A stretch of DNA of 10,412 nt from DATKEU01 sp036493295 (GTDB lineage Bacteria > Myxococcota_A > Polyangia > Fen-1088). Under the pieces are notes generated by a model that searched no databases, was not told where the DNA came from, and was given only the letters and a program-made list of their open reading frames with translations. A program made the position numbers and the translations under genes. Position 1 is the first letter of the stretch. Each line of letters opens with the position of its first letter. Below are positions 1 to 6,184 of this stretch, piece after piece. The DNA lies in the NCBI GenBank assembly GCA_036493295.1, contig DASXQB010000177.1, forward strand, positions 1 to 10,412, read 5' to 3'.

Positions 1-1179
1 CCGTACGCGCTGGTGAATGGCCAGCGGCGCGACATGGTTCCCATGAAAGACGGGGACGAGATCAAAGACGTTCGCGAGCCGACGGCGATGGGCGATCTGA
101 TGGCCGACATCGGGACCATCCTGCCAATTTTGAAAGACATCCTCACCGACGTGAAGCACCTGACCTCGGGCACGGTCACCGACATCGCGGAGAACGTCAA
201 CAAGCTGATCGAGACCAACGCGTCGGTGCTGGAGCGATTGCTCAACCGGGTTGATCACATTGCGGCCAACGTCGAAGGGGTGACCACCGCCGAGGCGGGT
301 GACGTCAAGGTCGCCATCCAGAACGTTCGCGAGATAACCGATTCACTCAAGACGCTGGTCGGCACCAGCCAGGGCGAGGTCAAGGAGACGGGCACGGCGG
401 TGCGCGGATCGCTAGACAAGCTGCAAAGGACCATCGACAACCTGGATCGCACGCTGAAGAACACCGAGTCGATCAGCGGGCGCATCGACAAGGGCGAGGG
501 CACCATCGGGCATCTGGTGACCGACGACACCATCGCCCGCAACGTCGAGGACATCACCGAAGACGCCAGCACCTTCGTGCGCAGCGTGACGAAGCTGCAG
601 ACGATCGTCGGCCTGCGCACCGAGTACAACTTCGTTTCCAGCTCGTTCAAGAACTATCTGCAGGTGCAGCTGGTGCCCCGGCCGGACAAATTCTATTTGA
701 TCGAACTGGTGGAGGATCCGCGCGGGTTCCGCCAGGCGACCACCACGGTGACCAGCAGCTCGCAGACCGGGGTCACGTCGCAGACGCAGGTGACGATCAC
801 CGATCAGCTGCGCTTCACCTTGATGTTCGGCAAGCGGGTGGGACCGATCGCCGGCCGTTTCGGCATCAAAGAATCCACCGGCGGCGTCGGTCTGGACCTG
901 CATTTGTTCGACGATCGGTTGAACCTGTCGCTGGACGTGTTCGACGCCCGCACCAACCAGTATCCACGCATCAAGCCGACGGTTGCCCTCGCGGTCTGGA
1001 AACGGAACCTGTTCTTGCTGGCCGGCGGCGACGATCTGGCCAACCTCAGCCGCGCGCCAGGCGGCGCCGGCGGCGGCATTGACTGGTTCCTGGGCACGCA
1101 GCTGGTGTTTAACGACGAGGACCTGAAGTCCCTGCTACTGTTGGGCGGTGGCGCCGCCGCCGGGGCCGCCAGCAAGTAA
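1..1179 (+). CDS. MCE/MlaD-family lipid-transport protein, C-terminal part (5' end outside window)
   Basis: The frame is open from base 1, so the gene starts upstream; the GTG at 13 is probably internal. About 392 codons are visible. The N-terminal MCE fold is mostly missing: the first residues (PYALVNGQRRD, then DGDEI) look like the end of such a domain. Codons of about 30-200 are long amphipathic helix/coiled-coil (TDVKHLTSG, NVNKLIETN, SLDKLQRTIDNLDRTL), followed by the GEGTIGHLVTDD motif common in this family. From about codon 205 the chain becomes beta-rich, with PRPDK at 226-230 and EDPRG at 238-242 and alternating polar/hydrophobic strands to the end, closing with a Gly/Ala tail. In the family, MCE proteins carry phospholipid between inner and outer membranes of diderm cells; the beta-rich end may contact or sit in the outer membrane (inference). 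It lies immediately upstream of a fatty-acid synthesis operon but appears to be a separate transcription unit, because a promoter lies between them. Confidence 0.85.
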   Translation, partial: PYALVNGQRRDMVPMKDGDEIKDVREPTAMGDLMADIGTILPILKDILTDVKHLTSGTVTDIAENVNKLIETNASVLERLLNRVDHIAANVEGVTTAEAGDVKVAIQNVREITDSLKTLVGTSQGEVKETGTAVRGSLDKLQRTIDNLDRTLKNTESISGRIDKGEGTIGHLVTDDTIARNVEDITEDASTFVRSVTKLQTIVGLRTEYNFVSSSFKNYLQVQLVPRPDKFYLIELVEDPRGFRQATTTVTSSSQTGVTSQTQVTITDQLRFTLMFGKRVGPIAGRFGIKESTGGVGLDLHLFDDRLNLSLDVFDARTNQYPRIKPTVALAVWKRNLFLLAGGDDLANLSRAPGGAGGGIDWFLGTQLVFNDEDLKSLLLLGGGAAAGAASK

Positions 1180-1205
1180 GCGCGATCGCTCGCTTGTCGC
1201 GGAGC

Positions 1206-1233
1206 TTGACTCCCCGAGGCGCCTCCCTATAGT
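1206..1233 (+). promoter_or_regulatory. Sigma70-type promoter for the yceD-fab operon
   Basis: A -35 box TTGACT (1206-1211, 5/6 to consensus) and a -10 box TATAGT (1228-1233, 5/6) are separated by 16 bp. The predicted transcription start is near 1240, leaving a leader of about 36 nt before yceD. The AT-containing -10 stands out in GC-rich surroundings. No comparable promoter was seen inside the operon. Confidence 0.7.
1216..1225. promoter_or_regulatory. Perfect 10-bp palindrome in the promoter spacer, candidate operator
   Basis: GAGGCGCCTC reads the same on both strands and sits wholly between the -35 and -10 boxes. It is nested in a second inverted repeat, CCCCGA (1212-1217) and TCGGGG (1244-1249), which brackets the -10 box and start site. 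A repressor bound here would block polymerase. No regulator gene lies in the window, so the operator role is inference; GC-rich DNA also produces chance palindromes. Confidence 0.35.
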
Positions 1234-1275
1234 TACTCACCTTTCGGGGCGGCAAGGGCTTCCCTGCGTGTTGAA

Positions 1276-1803
1276 ATGCAGTACAAAATCAAGGACATAG
1301 GCGACGACGGGCTGGTCCTGGACGTGCCGCTGACGGCTGATTGGCTGGCCGCCGCCTGTCCGGACAGCGACCTTGTGCCTGCCCAGCCGCCGTTGCGCCT
1401 GCGTGGCGTGATCGAGCGCAGCGGGTCGGCACGAGACGCCGACATCCTTTTGCGCGGCGATCTGAAGGGCGCCATCGAGACGCCGTGCTCGCGCTGCCTG
1501 GAGATCGCGCGCGTTGATCTGAACATTCCGCTGGCCGTCACCTTCGTCGAGCGCGAGCCCGGCGATCCCGAGGAAGCGGACGATCCCGACGTGGTCTACT
1601 TTGACAGCGACGAGATCGACATCGCGCCGGAGATCCGCGACGAGATCCTGCTGGCCATTCCGCTCAGCCCTCTTTGTCTGGATGGATGCCGCGGCCTTTG
1701 CTCGGCGTGCGGCGCCAACCGCAATCTCACGGCGTGCGCTTGTCAGACCCAGGCGGGCGTCGATGCTCTCAAACAAAACGCCTTCGCCAAGATAAAGCTT
1801 TAG
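1276..1803 (+). CDS. yceD: YceD / DUF177 family protein
   Basis: A 175-aa protein of the DUF177 (YceD) family, usual size for the family, which is almost always encoded directly upstream of rpmF. The family is linked to 23S rRNA accumulation and expression of the downstream ribosomal-protein/lipid genes; the exact biochemical role is not settled. A CxxC pair (C71, C74, in PCSRCL) is followed by an acidic stretch (about 92-115) and a Cys-rich C-terminal part (C134, C138, C142, C145, C154, C156) in the usual LCxxxCxGLCxxCGxN arrangement, suggesting metal binding. The E. coli-type protein has far fewer cysteines, so this is the long Cys-rich version. The ATG at 1276 is the only reasonable start, since no in-frame ATG/GTG/TTG precedes it, but the Shine-Dalgarno is poor (AAGGG at 1254-1258 is too distant). 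First gene of the operon. Confidence 0.88.
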   Translation: MQYKIKDIGDDGLVLDVPLTADWLAAACPDSDLVPAQPPLRLRGVIERSGSARDADILLRGDLKGAIETPCSRCLEIARVDLNIPLAVTFVEREPGDPEEADDPDVVYFDSDEIDIAPEIRDEILLAIPLSPLCLDGCRGLCSACGANRNLTACACQTQAGVDALKQNAFAKIKL

Positions 1804-1836
1804 TCCGAGACCGAACACCCTTTCACAGAGGATCCC

Positions 1837-2031
1837 ATGGCCGTTCCGAAAAGAAGACAGTCCAAGTCGCGCTCGGCGATTCGTCGCGCGCAGGTGATGA
1901 AGAAGTCGGTGCCGCATTTTGTGCCCTGTCCGCGCTGCAGCGAGCCCAAGCTGGCTCACCGCATGTGCGCTGCCTGCGGGTACTATCGGGATCGCCTGGT
2001 GGTGGAGCCGAAGGAAGAGGAGCAGCCCTAG
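1837..2031 (+). CDS. rpmF: 50S ribosomal protein L32
   Basis: A 64-aa L32p protein. The N-terminus MAVPKRRQSKSR is the family signature that lines the ribosomal RNA, and two CxxC pairs (C31/C34 and C44/C47, followed by GYYR) form the zinc-binding version of L32. Length and charge are normal. The start follows an AGAGGA site (1827-1832) by 4 nt. The gene lies 33 nt after yceD and 5 nt before plsX, the widely conserved yceD-rpmF-plsX order that ties ribosome production to lipid synthesis. The C-terminal tail is acidic (EPKEEEQP). The purine-rich codons of this tail (2012-2022) probably serve as the ribosome-binding region for plsX. Confidence 0.96.
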   Translation: MAVPKRRQSKSRSAIRRAQVMKKSVPHFVPCPRCSEPKLAHRMCAACGYYRDRLVVEPKEEEQP

Positions 2032-2036
2032 TCCAC

Positions 2037-3107
2037 ATGTCCCGCATCGCCGTCGACGCGATGGGAGCTGACGGGGCGCCTCGCATCGAGGTGGAAGGCG
2101 TCATCGCCGCCGTGCGTGCGCGCGACTTGGAGGTGATCCTGGTCGGCGACGAAGCACGCTTGCGCGCCGAGTTGGCGGCCCTGGGCGCACCCAGCAAGGG
2201 CCTGACCGTGCGCCACGCGCCCGACGTCATCACCATGGACGACGCGCCGTCGATGGCGGTCAAGCAGAAGAAGAAATCGTCGATGCGGGTGTGCTTCGAT
2301 CTGGTGAAAGCCGGCGAGGCCGACGCGGTGGTATCGGCCGGAAACTCCGGTGCGATGATGGCCTGCGGTCTGTTCGTGTTCGGCCGCCTGACCGGCGTCG
2401 AGCGCCCGGCGATTGTCACCACGTTTCCCACCAAAGCCGGCGAATGCGCGTTGCTCGACATGGGCGCCAACGTTGATCCCAAGCCGGCGGTGCTGGCCCA
2501 GTTCGCCGTGCTGGGCACCCAGTACGCGCGCCTTCTGCACGGCAAGGAAAAGCCGCGCGTCGGCGTGCTGTCGAACGGCTCGGAAGAACACAAGGGCACG
2601 CCGCTGACCCGCGAGACGCACCAGCTGCTGGCGCGCACGCTGGCCCCGGGTGCGCGGGCGGATTTTCACTACGTAGGCTACGTCGAGGGCCGCGACATCT
2701 TTCGCGGCGACGTCGACGTGGTCGTCACCGACGGTTTCACCGGCAACGTGGTTCTGAAAAGCGTCGAAGGCGCGGCGGAGGCCATCCTGGGCATGGTGCG
2801 CGAAGAGGTTCTGCGAGCCGGACCGCTGGCGCGGTTGGGCGCGGCGTTGATGACCTCGGTGCTGCGGCGGCTAAAAAAACGAATCGACTACGCCGAGCAC
2901 GGCGGTGCGCCGCTGTTGGGCGTAGACGGCGTGGCTTTGATTTGCCACGGCGGCTCGAACGCCACCGCGATCAAGAACGCGGTCTTCGTCGCCGATCGCT
3001 TCGCCAAGAACGGTCTTGGCCAAGAGCTGACCGGCGCGGTCGGCCGCCATCGCTTCATCTGGGATTCGGCACCGCCAGCGCCACCCACCGCCGAGGCGGC
3101 GCGATGA
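2037..3107 (+). CDS. plsX: Phosphate acyltransferase PlsX
   Basis: A 356-aa PlsX, normal length. It converts acyl-ACP and inorganic phosphate to acyl-phosphate, the donor for PlsY in glycerol-3-phosphate acylation; it is a peripheral membrane enzyme. Family blocks in order are MSRIAVDAMGADGAP at the N-terminus, SAGNSGAMMA, LLDMGANVDPKP, LSNGSEEHKG, GYVEGRDIFRGDVDVVVTDG, GNVVLKSVEG and the C-terminal HGGSNATAIKNAV. The frame stays open far upstream through rpmF, but the ATG at 2037 begins exactly where the family's N-terminus begins, so the upstream extension is discounted. A purine-rich AGGAAGAGGAG (2012-2022) lies 14 nt upstream, rather distant. The N-terminal motif reads DAMGAD rather than the usual DAMGGD. 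The stop overlaps the fabH start in ATGA, implying translational coupling. Confidence 0.95.
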   Translation: MSRIAVDAMGADGAPRIEVEGVIAAVRARDLEVILVGDEARLRAELAALGAPSKGLTVRHAPDVITMDDAPSMAVKQKKKSSMRVCFDLVKAGEADAVVSAGNSGAMMACGLFVFGRLTGVERPAIVTTFPTKAGECALLDMGANVDPKPAVLAQFAVLGTQYARLLHGKEKPRVGVLSNGSEEHKGTPLTRETHQLLARTLAPGARADFHYVGYVEGRDIFRGDVDVVVTDGFTGNVVLKSVEGAAEAILGMVREEVLRAGPLARLGAALMTSVLRRLKKRIDYAEHGGAPLLGVDGVALICHGGSNATAIKNAVFVADRFAKNGLGQELTGAVGRHRFIWDSAPPAPPTAEAAR

Positions 3108-4090
3108 TCCGCAGCCGCATCATCGGCACCGGCCGGGGCGTTCCGCCGCGTGTCCTCACCAACGCCGAGCTGTCGAAGACCGTCGACACTTCCGACGCCT
3201 GGATCGTCGAGCGCACCGGAATTCGCGAACGCCACGTCCTGGACCCGTCGCAAGCCGCCAGCGATCTGGCCACCGAGGCGGCGCGCAATGCCTGCAAAGC
3301 GGCCGGCGTCGATCCGGCCACCGTCGACTGCATCATCCTGGGCACGGTCACCGGCGACTGCCCGTTCCCGTCGACGGCGACGTTCGTGCAGAAAAAACTG
3401 GGCGCCATGGCCGGCGGCTGCGCCTTCGATCTGTCGGCGGCCTGCGCCGGTTTCATCTACGGCCTTTCGGTGGGCGACGCGTTCATTCGCTGCGGCCAGT
3501 ACAAACGCGTGCTGGTGATCGGCGTCGAAGTCCTGACCCGCATCATCGACTGGAGCGATCGCGGCACCTGCGTGCTGTTCGGCGACGGCGCGGGCGCGGT
3601 TCTGCTGACCGCCGACGACGATCCCAAGCGCGGGATCCTGTCGACGCACCTCTTCGCCGACGGGAACTACACCGACATTCTTTACCAGCCGGCCGGCGGC
3701 AGCCGCCTGCCGCCGTCAGCGGAAACGGTGGCAGACAAGCGGCACTACGTGAAGATGAACGGGCGCGAGGTCTACAAGCACGCCGTGCGCAACATGGCGG
3801 CGGCGGCGAAGCTCGCCCTGCAGGCCAATGCCTTCCAGCCGTCGGACGTGTCGTGGGTGATCGCCCACCAGGCCAACGTGCGCATCATCGAAGGTGTGGC
3901 CGAACGGGTGGCCATCCCGATGGAGCGGTTTTATATCAACGTTGATCGCTACGGGAACACCTCGTCGGCGTCGGTGCCGACGGCGCTGGACGAGGCGTTG
4001 GAGCACGGGAAGATCAAAAGCGGGGACGTGCTGCTGTTCTGCGCGCTGGGCGGCGGCCTGGCCTGGGCGTCGGCGGCGGTGCGGTGGTAA
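3104..4090 (+). CDS. fabH: Beta-ketoacyl-ACP synthase III (FabH)
   Basis: A 328-aa KAS III, usual length. It condenses a short acyl-CoA primer with malonyl-ACP to start fatty-acid chains and so largely sets the straight/branched character of the lipids. The catalytic triad is complete: C114 (in SAACAGF), H255 (in IAHQAN) and N285 (in RYGNTSSAS). Other family blocks are TSDAWIVERTGIRERH (29-44), STCVLFGDGAGA-like TCVLFGDGAGA (155-165) and the closing GGGLAWASAAVRW. The usual Thr of GGGLTW is Ala here, a mild variation. The ATG at 3104 overlaps the plsX stop by 4 nt and has GAGG at 3093-3096 with 7-nt spacing. The open frame extends further upstream, but that part overlaps plsX and lacks family similarity. 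Primer preference cannot be read from the sequence. Confidence 0.96.
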   Translation: MIRSRIIGTGRGVPPRVLTNAELSKTVDTSDAWIVERTGIRERHVLDPSQAASDLATEAARNACKAAGVDPATVDCIILGTVTGDCPFPSTATFVQKKLGAMAGGCAFDLSAACAGFIYGLSVGDAFIRCGQYKRVLVIGVEVLTRIIDWSDRGTCVLFGDGAGAVLLTADDDPKRGILSTHLFADGNYTDILYQPAGGSRLPPSAETVADKRHYVKMNGREVYKHAVRNMAAAAKLALQANAFQPSDVSWVIAHQANVRIIEGVAERVAIPMERFYINVDRYGNTSSASVPTALDEALEHGKIKSGDVLLFCALGGGLAWASAAVRW

Positions 4091-4094
4091 GGAC

Positions 4095-5075
4095 ATGACA
4101 GCGTCCGGCGTGGTCTTTCTGTTTCCCGGTCAGGGCTCGCAGAAGGTAGGGATGGGCAAGGCGCTGGCCGAGCAGTGGCCGGAGGCGCGCGCCGTCTTTG
4201 CCGAGGCGGACGCGGCGCTGGGGTTCTCGCTGTCGCATCTTTGTTTCGCCGGGCCCGAGGCGGAGCTCACGCTGACCGCCAACGCGCAGCCGGCGATCTT
4301 GACCACCAGCATCGCGGCCCTGCGTGTTCTGCAGAAGGAAACCGACCTGCGTCCGGTCGCGGTGGCCGGTCACTCGCTGGGAGAATACTCGGCGCTGGTA
4401 GCGACAGGCGCGCTGGCGCTGGCCGATGCGGTTCGCCTGGTGAACCTGCGCGGGCGCTTCATGCAGGAAGCGGTGCCGGCTGGTGTGGGCGGGATGGCGG
4501 CGATCATCGGTCTTCTGCCGGCGGACATCGAAGCGGTTTGCGCCGAGGCATCGGCGGCCGTGTCCGGGCAATTCGTCAGTCCGGCCAATTACAACGGCGG
4601 CGGTCAGGTGGTCGTCGCGGGACACAAGAGCGCCGTCGACGCCGCCTGCGTGGCGGCGAAGGCGCGCGGCGCGAAGATGGCGAAGCCGTTGGCGGTCAGC
4701 GCGCCTTTCCATTGCGCGCTGATGCAACCGGCGGCCGATCGCCTGGCGATCGAGCTGGGCAAGGTCGCCGTGAAGACGCCGTCGGTTCCGGTGGTCAGCA
4801 ACGTCGAGGCGACGCCATATCAAGACGCCGCGCGGGTTCGCGACCTTCTGGTGCGACAGGTGACGGCGCCCGTGCGCTGGGAAGAATCGGTGCTGCACCT
4901 GGCCTCGCAGGGGATCGCCGCCGGGATCGAAGTGGGCGCGGGCAACGTGCTGGCCGGTTTGATCAAACGCATCGCGCCCGGTTTGACGGTGCAGGCGGCG
5001 GGCGATCCTGAGTCGATCCAGAGTCTGCGGCAGGCGTCTCGGACGGACGGCCAGCAGGAGGCGCGTCATGGGTGA
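4095..5075 (+). CDS. fabD: Malonyl-CoA:ACP transacylase (FabD)
   Basis: A 326-aa malonyltransferase that loads malonate from malonyl-CoA onto holo-ACP, supplying the extender for FabH and FabF. The N-terminal FLFPGQGSQ is diagnostic. The active serine is S94 in GHSLGEY; R119 in the LRGRFM block binds the malonyl carboxylate, H206 (in SAPFHCALM) is the catalytic histidine, and Q255 (in RQVTAPVRW) matches the conserved oxyanion-region glutamine. The C-terminal GAGNVLAGLIKR block is present. ATG 4095 lies 4 nt after fabH; AAGGA is too close (1-nt gap) and GGTGG at 4083-4087 is the better weak ribosome site, so translation may depend on coupling to fabH. The last codons overlap fabG by 8 nt. The last 25 or so residues (QSLRQASRTDGQQEARHG end) are hydrophilic and unconserved. 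Confidence 0.96.
   Translation: MTASGVVFLFPGQGSQKVGMGKALAEQWPEARAVFAEADAALGFSLSHLCFAGPEAELTLTANAQPAILTTSIAALRVLQKETDLRPVAVAGHSLGEYSALVATGALALADAVRLVNLRGRFMQEAVPAGVGGMAAIIGLLPADIEAVCAEASAAVSGQFVSPANYNGGGQVVVAGHKSAVDAACVAAKARGAKMAKPLAVSAPFHCALMQPAADRLAIELGKVAVKTPSVPVVSNVEATPYQDAARVRDLLVRQVTAPVRWEESVLHLASQGIAAGIEVGAGNVLAGLIKRIAPGLTVQAAGDPESIQSLRQASRTDGQQEARHG
5056..5061 (+). promoter_or_regulatory. Consensus ribosome-binding site for fabG
   Basis: AGGAGG, a full match to the anti-Shine-Dalgarno core, lies inside the fabD coding region 6 nt before the fabG ATG. It fixes the fabG start at 5068 and indicates strong, possibly coupled, initiation. Confidence 0.8.
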
Positions 5076-5820
5076 GCTGGACGGAAGAATTGCGCTGGTC
5101 ACCGGCGGCTCGCGCGGCATCGGCCGGGCCATTGCCATCACGCTGGGCCGGCAGGGCGCGCGGGTGATCGTCAACTTCACCGCCAACGAGGCCGCGGCCA
5201 ACGAGACCGCGGGGGCGGTCAGCGCGGCGGGCGGCGCCGCATCGACCAAGCGCTTCGACGTGGCCGACGCCGCGGCGACCGACGCGGCGATCAAAGAAAT
5301 CATCGCCGCCGAGGGCGGCCTGCACATCCTGGTGAACAACGCCGGCATCGCCGTCAACACGCTGGTCCTGGGGGCGAAGGACGCCGACTGGAAGCGGGCC
5401 ATCGACGTGAACCTGAACGGCACGTTTCACTGCACGCGAGCGGCGCTGCGCGCCTTGATGAAGGCCAAAGAGAATGGTCGGATCGTCAACATCACGTCGA
5501 TCACCGGCGAGGTCGGCTCGGCCGGGCAGGCGCCGTACGTGGCGGCCAAGGCAGGCGTGATCGGGTTGACCAAGACGCTGGCCCGCGAGTACGCCTCGCG
5601 CGGAATCACCGCGAACGCCGTTTCGCCCGGCTACATCGACACCGACATGACCGCCAGCGAGTTGCCAGCGGAGCGCCGCGCCGAGTTGTTGAAGTCGATT
5701 CCGCTTGGCCGCGTCGGCCGCCCGGAGGAAGTGGCAGCCGCGGTGAGCTATCTTTGCAGCCCGGGCGCCGCCTATGTCACCGGGCAAGTCTTGCGCGTCA
5801 ACGGGGGACTTTTCATGTAA
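5068..5820 (+). CDS. fabG: 3-oxoacyl-ACP reductase (FabG)
   Basis: A 250-aa short-chain dehydrogenase that reduces 3-oxoacyl-ACP to (R)-3-hydroxyacyl-ACP with NADPH, the first reduction in each elongation cycle. The Rossmann nucleotide loop TGGSRGIG is at 12-19, the adenine-contact D64-V65 follows, and NNAG is at 90-93. The catalytic tetrad is complete: N115, S144, Y157 and K161. The C-terminal SPGYIDTDM and the ending VTGQVLRVNGGLFM fit the FabG subgroup; its place between fabD and acpP makes a housekeeping FabG far likelier than a generic SDR. R16 in TGGSRGIG fits NADPH preference. The start is set by the consensus Shine-Dalgarno and overlaps fabD by 8 nt. A 69-nt gap with two hairpins separates it from acpP. 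Confidence 0.96.
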   Translation: MGELDGRIALVTGGSRGIGRAIAITLGRQGARVIVNFTANEAAANETAGAVSAAGGAASTKRFDVADAAATDAAIKEIIAAEGGLHILVNNAGIAVNTLVLGAKDADWKRAIDVNLNGTFHCTRAALRALMKAKENGRIVNITSITGEVGSAGQAPYVAAKAGVIGLTKTLAREYASRGITANAVSPGYIDTDMTASELPAERRAELLKSIPLGRVGRPEEVAAAVSYLCSPGAAYVTGQVLRVNGGLFM

Positions 5821-5829
5821 GGTACGCCG

Positions 5830-5852
5830 CTTGCGGTGTCCCGAGCCGCAAG
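5830..5852 (+). promoter_or_regulatory. Hairpin in the fabG-acpP intergenic region
   Basis: CTTGCGG (5830-5836) and CCGCAAG (5846-5852) form a perfect 7-bp stem with a 9-nt loop. No T-run follows, so it is not a classical terminator. It begins 9 nt after the fabG stop and may stabilise or process the mRNA, raising acpP level relative to upstream genes (inference). Confidence 0.4.
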
Positions 5853-5856
5853 ATTT

Positions 5857-5871
5857 GCAGCGTCAAGCTGC
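5857..5871 (+). promoter_or_regulatory. Second small hairpin just before the acpP ribosome site
   Basis: GCAGC (5857-5861) and GCTGC (5867-5871) can pair around a 5-nt GTCAA loop, ending about 2 nt before the GAGAGGA ribosome site (5873-5879). The stem is short and could be chance, but with the stronger hairpin upstream it makes the acpP leader the most structured part of the operon. Confidence 0.25.
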
Positions 5872-5889
5872 TGAGAGGACCAAAGCAAA

Positions 5890-6129
5890 ATGGCCGACAA
5901 CGTCGAAGAACGCGTTCGAAAAATCATCATCGAGCAATTGGAAGTCGCACCGGACAAGGTCAAGCCGGAGGCGTCCTTCGCGGACGATCTCAAGGCTGAC
6001 TCCCTGGCCGTCGTCGAGCTGGTCTTGGCCTTGGAAGAGGCGTTCAAGCTGGAGATCCCTGACGAGGACACGGAGAAAATCAAGACCGTGGGCGACGCTA
6101 TCAACTACATCAAGTCGCACGCGAAGTAG
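5890..6129 (+). CDS. acpP: Acyl carrier protein
   Basis: A 79-aa acidic ACP, normal length, that carries growing acyl chains on a 4'-phosphopantetheine arm. The attachment serine is S38 in the DSL motif (37-39). Helix II follows (VVELVLALEEAF) and the C-terminal IPDEDTEKIKTVGDAINYI is typical. The residue after DSL is Ala (A40) where the familiar E. coli protein has Asp, and the residue two before it reads DLKADSL rather than DLGADSL. GAGAGGA at 5873-5879 gives a good ribosome site 10 nt before the ATG. The fab-operon context makes this the fatty-acid ACP, not a polyketide carrier protein. A 55-nt gap separates it from fabF. Confidence 0.96.
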   Translation: MADNVEERVRKIIIEQLEVAPDKVKPEASFADDLKADSLAVVELVLALEEAFKLEIPDEDTEKIKTVGDAINYIKSHAK

Positions 6130-6184
6130 ACCGCGGCCAACCAAGGTCGAGCGAGCGAACAGGAAGAAGAGGGAGATACCGCCG

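Noticed and set aside
1181..1201. Inverted repeat CGCGA/TCGCG after the MCE gene as a terminator
   Set aside because: The stem is only 5 bp with an 11-nt loop and no T-run; too weak in GC-rich sequence.
1674..2036. Upstream extension of the plsX frame through yceD and rpmF
   Set aside because: It overlaps two well-supported genes in another frame, and the PlsX family N-terminus begins exactly at ATG 2037.
2942..3103. Upstream extension of the fabH frame
   Set aside because: It lies inside plsX and does not resemble FabH; ATG 3104 with ATGA overlap and GAGG is the natural start.
4014..5423. Long minus-strand open frame opposite fabD/fabG
   Set aside because: Arg/His-rich, no family features, and antisense to two certain genes; typical of long shadow frames in GC-rich DNA.
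5774..6184. Upstream extension of the fabF frame across acpP
   Set aside because: It is an Arg/Ser-rich shadow of acpP; the FabF N-terminus starts at ATG 6185 after a purine-rich ribosome site.
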